Positions 6,065 through 9,990 of a DNA stretch of 9,990 nucleotides are shown here, piece by piece (within the stretch, counting starts at the first letter, position 1; each line of letters begins with the position of its first letter). A program made the translations under genes and the position numbers. Location of the stretch: contig BNUP01000078.1 of assembly GCA_025997455.1 (NCBI GenBank), forward strand, positions 1-9,990, read 5' to 3'. This stretch comes from Fibrobacterales bacterium. GTDB taxonomy: Bacteria > Fibrobacterota > Fibrobacteria > Fibrobacterales > Fibrobacteraceae. Below the pieces are notes generated by a model. The model saw only the letters and a program-made list of their open reading frames with translations. It was not told the origin of the DNA and did no database searches.

Positions 6065-7174
6065 ATGCCAATGTCGCGAAAATATATGCATAAGTTTGTG
6101 GGGGAGGGTTCCCCCTCGCTGCAAAATCGCCCCGCGTTTATGCGGGCGGATTACAGTAATCACGGTTGTCTGACAAAAATAAGTAGTTATTTAAGGTTAG
6201 ATGAGTGGTATTATTCTAAAGTGTTTATGCCATTGTCGGTATATCTTTTCTTTTATTTGATGAACACTGAACAATACTCTTTTTCTCGTTTTATTACTTA
6301 TTTTATGTCATATTTCTTGTTTATGTTTATGTTTTTAGCATTTAGTTATGTAATAAATGACTTTTCAGATATTAAAGTTGATAGAGCCTCTGGTAAAAAC
6401 AAAGTAATCTATGATATTAAGCCGTATGCAATAATATTATCACTTTCTGCGATGTTTATATTAGGAAATACACCATTTTTAATAATTACCGGATTTAGTA
6501 TATCTGGCATTATAACAATTGCTACGATATATTTTTTTGGTGCTACTTACTCTATAAAATTTTTAAGATTTAAAGAGAAAGGATTGATAGGTTTAATTGA
6601 GTGTGCTATAGCTCAAAAATGCTTGCCTTTATTTATCTTGTTTTTTTTGGTAGATGTCAATATGTTCCAATTTGGAGTATGGCTATTGATAATGTTTATG
6701 AATGGTTTAAGATACATATTGATTCATCAATTACTTGATTATGAGAACGACATTAAAGCAGGTGTAAAAACATTTTTGTCATCAAAAATAAGACGGATAA
6801 ATTATTTTATTTACTTATCAATGTTTATTGAAATAACATGTCTTATTGTACTATTAAATAAATTTTTATTTAATATTTGGGGCATTTGTTTTATTTTGTT
6901 TTATATGTTTTTTGAATATATTATTTTTACGGTCATAGAAAAATGGGCAAAGAAAAAGTATTTTTTGAGTTTTGAATCGCTACCATTGGAAATGTTTTAC
7001 AATGTCTTTCTTCCACTGATTTTATTGTTTTTTTGTGGAAAAAATATGCCTTATATCTTTATTCTGATTGTTGTAATGTTTTTTAATTTCTTTCATTTGT
7101 TTAAAACAAAATCTGCATTTGTAAAAATATATTTTAAAAACAAAATTATATGTGGAGATGTTGCATTAAAATGA
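6065..7174 (+). CDS. UbiA-like membrane prenyltransferase
   Basis: An integral membrane protein with about eight or nine hydrophobic helices. It has both Asp-rich motifs of the UbiA superfamily: N98-D99-F-S-D102-I-K-V-D106 in the loop after helix 2, and D225-Y-E-N-D229-I-K-A-G in the loop after helix 6. These bind magnesium and the polyprenyl diphosphate while the prenyl group is transferred. In glycan clusters, relatives (for example the decaprenyl-phosphate phosphoribose synthase type) put a sugar phosphate on a lipid carrier. That role would fit the two glycosyltransferases next door, but the acceptor is unknown. The start is uncertain: ATG 6065 (369 aa) is the first, but residues 1-40 are encoded by a GC-rich, hairpin-containing stretch and do not look like the family. 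The conserved part begins at SYLRLDEWYYSK, and ATG 6140 (344 aa) is an in-frame alternative. The stop overlaps the next ATG (ATGA), implying translational coupling. Confidence 0.82.
   Translation: MPMSRKYMHKFVGEGSPSLQNRPAFMRADYSNHGCLTKISSYLRLDEWYYSKVFMPLSVYLFFYLMNTEQYSFSRFITYFMSYFLFMFMFLAFSYVINDFSDIKVDRASGKNKVIYDIKPYAIILSLSAMFILGNTPFLIITGFSISGIITIATIYFFGATYSIKFLRFKEKGLIGLIECAIAQKCLPLFILFFLVDVNMFQFGVWLLIMFMNGLRYILIHQLLDYENDIKAGVKTFLSSKIRRINYFIYLSMFIEITCLIVLLNKFLFNIWGICFILFYMFFEYIIFTVIEKWAKKKYFLSFESLPLEMFYNVFLPLILLFFCGKNMPYIFILIVVMFFNFFHLFKTKSAFVKIYFKNKIICGDVALK
6100..6115 (+). other. GC-rich hairpin in the leader of the UbiA-like gene
   Basis: GGGGGA (6100-6105) pairs with TCCCCC (6110-6115) around the loop GGGT. 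It stands out strongly from the AT-rich operon that follows and lies between the promoter and the conserved part of the UbiA-like protein. It could be a leader RNA structure or part of a small dispersed repeat. Confidence 0.5.
6128..6148 (+). other. Second GC-rich hairpin overlapping a candidate start codon
   Basis: CCCGC (6131-6135) pairs with GCGGG (6142-6146) around GTTTAT; two more pairs (6128-6129 with 6147-6148) form if C6130 is bulged. The ATG at 6140-6142, an alternative start of the UbiA-like gene, lies in its loop and 3' arm, so folding would hide it. Confidence 0.5.
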
Positions 7175-7716
7175 ATTTTTCAATAATTACACCCACATTT
7201 AATCGTTCTAAATTAGTTGAGGATTTGCTTTCAAGTTTATTTGCTGAAAGAAATAGGTATGAATATGGAAATATAGAAGTACTCATAATCGATAGCAGTA
7301 ATGGAATAGAAAAAGAAAAAATCCACAATTCTTGCATAAGATTTAATGCTCTTTATTTAGAAGGTCCGGATAGTGTCAGAAAAAAAAGAAACATTGGAAT
7401 TACTTCTGCTAAGTATGAAAATATTATATTTTTAGATTCGGATGTATTTGTAGTAGAAGGATTTTTAAATGAATACGATAAAACTTATAAATGTAATATT
7501 AGTAACGATAAATTAGGTGGAATATTAGGATATACAGAATTTATCGGCGAAAAAAATTTTTGGTGGAAAGTATTGGAACTTACATCACTGGTAGATTCTT
7601 TTTCGTTTGCTAGGAAATACCCATTTCACTCCTGGACTATAGCAAATAATGTTTCATTTAAGACGGACATACTTAAAAAAATGGTATGTTTGAAGAAAAT
7701 TTCCCCTTTAATTTAG
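7171..7716 (+). CDS. GT2 glycosyltransferase, N-terminal part of a frameshifted gene
   Basis: This frame carries the GT-A catalytic half: opening FSIITPTFNRSKLVEDLL, DSVRKKRNIGITSAKY, and the metal-binding D89-S-D91 (FLDSDVFV). The gene after 8297 aligns with it throughout (KRNxGxxxAKYxxxxFLDSD), showing tandem paralogs. After residue K170 an A7 run (7675-7681) is followed by a dozen unrelated residues and a stop at 7714-7716. One extra A would continue ILKKNGMFEENFPF into the downstream frame. The broken form lacks the acceptor/catalytic GGDD motif and all membrane helices, so on its own it should be inactive. ATG 7171 was chosen because the family opening starts right there and it overlaps the upstream stop as ATGA; a GGAG at 7154-7157 lies 13 nt upstream. 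Confidence 0.85.
   Translation: MNFSIITPTFNRSKLVEDLLSSLFAERNRYEYGNIEVLIIDSSNGIEKEKIHNSCIRFNALYLEGPDSVRKKRNIGITSAKYENIIFLDSDVFVVEGFLNEYDKTYKCNISNDKLGGILGYTEFIGEKNFWWKVLELTSLVDSFSFARKYPFHSWTIANNVSFKTDILKKMVCLKKISPLI
7675..7681 (+). other. A7 run at the frameshift between the two halves of the GT2 gene
   Basis: The run sits in codons CTT AAA AAA ATG of the first half. Reading on in the -1 frame (equivalent to one additional A) joins it to the second half with no other correction, and the joined protein aligns with the paralog downstream. Possible causes are a sequencing or assembly error in a homopolymer, a recent mutation, reversible phase variation, or slippage during expression. Confidence 0.85.
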
Positions 7717-8300
7717 GTGGAGATGATTTAGATATGAGCTATAGAGTGACAAAATCAGGGTATATGATTGCTTCAGCACCTAATGCTATTACATATCACT
7801 CTAGATGTACATGGGACAGCTTTAAAGCAATTCGTGACAGAGCAAAACGATGGGGAAGTATGGAAATATTAATATCTAAAAAACATCCTGAATTATATAT
7901 GCCAATTATTCCAAAGAATTATGTCTTGATTTTAATTGTCCTTCTATTTAGTATTTCGACCTCTTTAATAAGTGGAAAATGGTTAGTAACATTTATTTCT
8001 TGTTTTTGGGTTATTTTAAATTCGCTGTCATCATACATTTTTAATGGATTCAATTCAGGATTTAAAAATCCAATATATTATTTTATTGCTAGAGTATGTA
8101 TTCAAGGTATGTATGAATACTATGTTGTATTGCAATCATTGAAAAATAAGTCCTTGGGAGCTTTCTATAAAGGATTAGTATTCAACTCTTATCAAATTAA
8201 GTATGGAATGAAAAACGAATCGTTCAGAATAAGCGTTTTATTTATCACTTATGTTATTGCTTTTATGATTTTTATTTTTATATATGCGGGTAAAATATGA
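7686..8300 (+). CDS. GT2 glycosyltransferase, C-terminal part of the frameshifted gene
   Basis: This frame carries the remainder of the enzyme: MFEENFPFNLGGDDLDMSYR, which is the acceptor-binding/catalytic block matching PGGEDVDFGIR in the paralog, then ITYHSRCTWDSFKAIRDRAKRWG. Three hydrophobic helices follow (about YVLILIVLLFSISTSL, WLVTFISCFWVILNS and the C-terminal VLFITYVIAFMIFIFIYAG). The ATG at 7686 is only the first codon of the open frame; there is no ribosome binding site in front and the protein would begin inside the catalytic domain. Most likely this is one gene (7171-8300, about 376 aa) with a single-base frameshift. The stop overlaps the start of the next gene (ATGA at 8297-8300). 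Confidence 0.8.
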   Translation: MFEENFPFNLGGDDLDMSYRVTKSGYMIASAPNAITYHSRCTWDSFKAIRDRAKRWGSMEILISKKHPELYMPIIPKNYVLILIVLLFSISTSLISGKWLVTFISCFWVILNSLSSYIFNGFNSGFKNPIYYFIARVCIQGMYEYYVVLQSLKNKSLGAFYKGLVFNSYQIKYGMKNESFRISVLFITYVIAFMIFIFIYAGKI

Positions 8301-9418
8301 AACATCTTGATGGCATTAGCATAGTGATAGCTACAAAAGGTAGGGTAAAGTTCTTGGAAGAACTTTTAGAAAGCGTTTATTTGGCGAGAAATAACTTCTC
8401 TGATAAAAGTGAGGTAATTTTAGTAGATGATAGTAGTGAAAAAGATGTTATAGAAATTGAAAAAATATGTGAAAAATATATGGCAAAGAGAATTTATCAC
8501 TCTCCTTCTGTGGCAGAAAAGCGTAATGTAGGTGTTAGAGAAGCGAAATATGACATTGTTCTATTTCTAGATTCTGATTGTATTGCTACACCAAATCTAC
8601 TAAATGAACATAAAAAATTATATATAGATGAGAGAATCGGTGGCGTAGCAGGTTTGTTAGAATTTGTTGGTGAAGATACTTGGTTTTGGAATGCTGTTAG
8701 TAAATCACATTTTGTCATAAACTTTCAATTACCTAGAATTTTAGATGAAGTCTCATGGACACCTACTGCAAACTGTTCTGTTCGCAAAGATATTTTTAAT
8801 TTAGTAGGCGGATTTGATAATAGTTTCCCAAATAAACCTGGTGGTGAGGATGTTGATTTTGGGATTAGAATGACTAAGAAAGGATTTATTATTAAATGTT
8901 CAAAGGAAGGAGTTGTTTATCATAGTAAAAAAACTTGGAGTTCAGTGAAAGATATGGTAAAAAGAGTTTGGCATTACGGTTCTGCTAATTATTATTTAAT
9001 AAGCAATCATCCCGAACAAACTACCAGAGCATTACCTAAAAAACCTGTTATTGCAATAGCAATATTATTTTTATCTATTATTATGGCTTTTATAACTCCT
9101 TATTTTTTATTGTCGTTTCTGATTTGGGTTACAATAGATTTCATTGTAGAAAATTTATTTATTTATCGTTTTGCAAACTATACTAACTCAACTTTTGTCC
9201 AACAAATTATTGTGAGAATATTGATAAATATAAATGAACTTGGATATATTTGGAGATGCATAGTCAAAAAACGATTTTCATATATACATACAGAGTTTCT
9301 GTTTTCTCCCAACCAATTGTATGGTATTTTGCGATACGGAGCCATAAATGTATGGAGTAACTTGATAACATTTATTATTATGCTATTGATGATATTCATT
9401 TCACTGATGTTAATATAA
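8297..9418 (+). CDS. GT2 family glycosyltransferase with C-terminal membrane helices
   Basis: A 373-residue enzyme with a GT-A fold: opening ISIVIATKGRVKFLEELL, nucleotide-binding LVDDSS, EKRNVGVREAKYD, the metal-binding D92-S-D94 and the catalytic/acceptor G182-G-E-D185-V-D (GGEDVDFGIR), then VVYHSKKTWSSVKDMVKRVW. After about residue 250 come two long hydrophobic stretches and one at the C-terminus (NLITFIIMLLMIFISLMLI), so the catalytic domain is held at the membrane and should use a lipid-linked acceptor. It is the intact paralog of the gene at 7171-8300. The exact sugar cannot be told. The ATG overlaps the upstream stop (ATGA), indicating translational coupling; the next gene starts 21 nt downstream. 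Confidence 0.93.
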   Translation: MKHLDGISIVIATKGRVKFLEELLESVYLARNNFSDKSEVILVDDSSEKDVIEIEKICEKYMAKRIYHSPSVAEKRNVGVREAKYDIVLFLDSDCIATPNLLNEHKKLYIDERIGGVAGLLEFVGEDTWFWNAVSKSHFVINFQLPRILDEVSWTPTANCSVRKDIFNLVGGFDNSFPNKPGGEDVDFGIRMTKKGFIIKCSKEGVVYHSKKTWSSVKDMVKRVWHYGSANYYLISNHPEQTTRALPKKPVIAIAILFLSIIMAFITPYFLLSFLIWVTIDFIVENLFIYRFANYTNSTFVQQIIVRILININELGYIWRCIVKKRFSYIHTEFLFSPNQLYGILRYGAINVWSNLITFIIMLLMIFISLMLI

Positions 9419-9424
9419 ATTTAT

Positions 9425-9430
9425 AGGAGA
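9425..9430 (+). promoter_or_regulatory. Shine-Dalgarno site of the adenylate-forming gene
   Basis: AGGAGA lies 9 nt before the ATG at 9440. It is the only strong Shine-Dalgarno site in front of a gene in this window, which supports that start and contrasts with the genes at 1886, 3010 and 4627, which have none. Confidence 0.75.
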
Positions 9431-9439
9431 GTTGGTCAC

Positions 9440-9919
9440 ATGATTTATCAGAATGAAATGGCGCAACTGAAGGCGTTGCAAGTTAGAGGATTGTTTTCGA
9501 AGCCTTTTTACTCAAAGAGAGTTAATGAAAGTTCCTTTGAAAATTATGAAAACTTTAAAAGGGTTCCATTTATGTATAAACAGGAACTTAGAGACACGAG
9601 TGTATTTGATCGAACAAATACTACACTTAAAGATATATATGGAATTTTTTCTAGTAAAGGAACTACAGGAAACAAAACTTTCTATGTTTACAATAAAACA
9701 GATAAAATAGTTCACGAAGACTGCTCTAAAACATATTTATCTATGCTTGGTGTAAACGAGAATGATTTGGCCGGCATTATGTCTCCAATAACCAGCAGTG
9801 TAATGGGACATGGCTTTATATGGCAATTTACTGCTGTAGGTACAGGATATGTAAACTGTGAACGGCTCTTTCTCATTTTAAGTGGGTTTAAAGTTAGGAT
9901 TAACCATAGAGAAATCTAA
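9440..9919 (+). pseudogene. PaaK/CapK-like adenylate-forming enzyme, truncated by an insertion sequence
   Basis: Residues 1-141 (to 9862) look like the N-terminus of the phenylacetate-CoA ligase/CapK branch of adenylate-forming enzymes: FKRVPFMYKQELRD, then the AMP-binding P-loop FSSKGTTGNKT (SSKGTTG at 71-77) and a following stretch ending GTGYVNC. These enzymes activate a carboxylic acid with ATP; relatives sit in capsule and other envelope-glycan clusters. Family members are usually over 400 residues, so about two thirds is missing. From 9864 the sequence is the end of an insertion sequence; the last 18 residues of the frame (142-159) are encoded by it and end at a chance stop, so the product should be inactive. 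The rest of the gene presumably lies beyond the element outside the window. It is the fourth gene of the AT-rich operon. Confidence 0.8.
9864..9886 (+). repeat. Putative terminal inverted repeat of the insertion sequence (one arm)
   Basis: The stretch starts GGCTCTTTCTC and ends with GTGGG; it lies at the exact junction with the broken adenylate-forming gene. Only one arm is visible, so its inner limit is an estimate. Confidence 0.5.
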
Positions 9920-9990
9920 TTTACCAGCAATGAGATAAATAATAGAAGAGTAATTTCTAAAAGTTTTGAATCCTCTCGCCTTTGCAGCGG
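9878..9990 (-). CDS. Transposase, C-terminal fragment (ISL3-like)
   Basis: Read on the minus strand from the right edge, 36 residues precede the TAA at 9880-9878. They begin AAKARGFKTFRNYSSIIYLI and continue AGKLDF. The pattern (A-K-x-R-A/G-x-G-F-x-x-x-x-N, then I-Y-L-I-A-G-K-L) is typical of the end of ISL3-family DDE transposases, where it follows the catalytic Glu. The catalytic residues and N-terminus are beyond the window. The gene runs towards the broken ligase gene, opposite to it. Confidence 0.65.
   Translation of the reverse strand, partial: AAKARGFKTFRNYSSIIYLIAGKLDFSMVNPNFKPT

Larger units (their letters stand above)
9864..9990. mobile_element. One end of an insertion sequence (ISL3-like), continuing past the right edge
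   Basis: Two things mark the boundary: homology of the adenylate-forming gene stops at about 9863, and a minus-strand frame ending at 9878 looks like a transposase C-terminus. The terminus reads GGCTCTTTCTCATTTTAAG, resembling ISL3-family ends, which begin GG-x-TCTT. The transposase stop lies 14 nt inside the terminus, a usual arrangement. The partner inverted repeat and the target duplication (8 bp in ISL3) are outside the window, so the family call rests on memory of the family and is moderate. Confidence 0.7.

Noticed and set aside
7672..7690. Programmed -1 ribosomal frameshift signal
   Set aside because: The reading frame places T before AAA AAA, so the first tRNA would have to re-pair on TAA. 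No obvious stem-loop follows in this AT-rich stretch. Not excluded, but not supported over mutation or slippage.

Overview
The window looks like chromosome from a host-associated anaerobe of the FCB superphylum (Bacteroidota/Chlorobi/Fibrobacterota type). This is an inference, not a proven assignment. The support is: two promoters with identical TTG-N20-TATATTTG architecture (in front of tRNA-Pro and in front of the UbiA-like gene), an almost complete lack of Shine-Dalgarno sites, and two large P-loop NTPase/nuclease families of the kind expanded in gut anaerobes. Fibrobacterota is one plausible placement.

Layout. (1) 1-1855, minus strand: the N-terminal part of an AAA-ATPase-like/DUF1703 protein running off the left edge, preceded by a membrane-anchored, BcsA-like family 2 glycosyltransferase whose coding sequence contains four perfect 7-bp repeats. 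(2) 1886-2581, plus strand: an HhH-GPD-type DNA glycosylase-like protein, divergent from the glycosyltransferase with almost no spacer. (3) 2592-2887: a non-coding stretch with 60-bp direct repeats and two hairpins, then a minus-strand tRNA-Pro(GGG) with a clear promoter at 2896-2926. (4) 3010-4590: an ATPase with a C-terminal PD-(D/E)XK nuclease-like domain. (5) 4627-6000: leuC, the large subunit of 3-isopropylmalate dehydratase. (6) From about 6050 to the right edge: a visibly AT-rich, probably acquired envelope-glycan operon: UbiA-like prenyltransferase, two tandem paralogous GT2 glycosyltransferases joined by ATGA overlaps, and a PaaK/CapK-like adenylate-forming enzyme. It starts behind its own promoter and a GC-rich, hairpin-bearing leader.

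The right-hand operon is decaying or switching. The first GT2 gene is split by a one-base contraction in an A7 run; an eighth A would restore the reading frame exactly. The adenylate-forming gene is interrupted at codon 141/142 by the end of an insertion sequence whose transposase C-terminus looks ISL3-like. As a working model, UbiA would put a modified group on a polyprenyl carrier, the two membrane GT2 enzymes would add sugars, and the adenylate-forming enzyme would activate an acid for decoration. The product cannot be read from this window.

The most interesting signals are the repeat tracts inside the glycosyltransferase genes (7-bp x4 at 1723-1750; A7 at 7675-7681), which look like contingency loci, the 60-bp intergenic repeats next to the tRNA, and the UbiA-GT2-GT2-ligase cluster.
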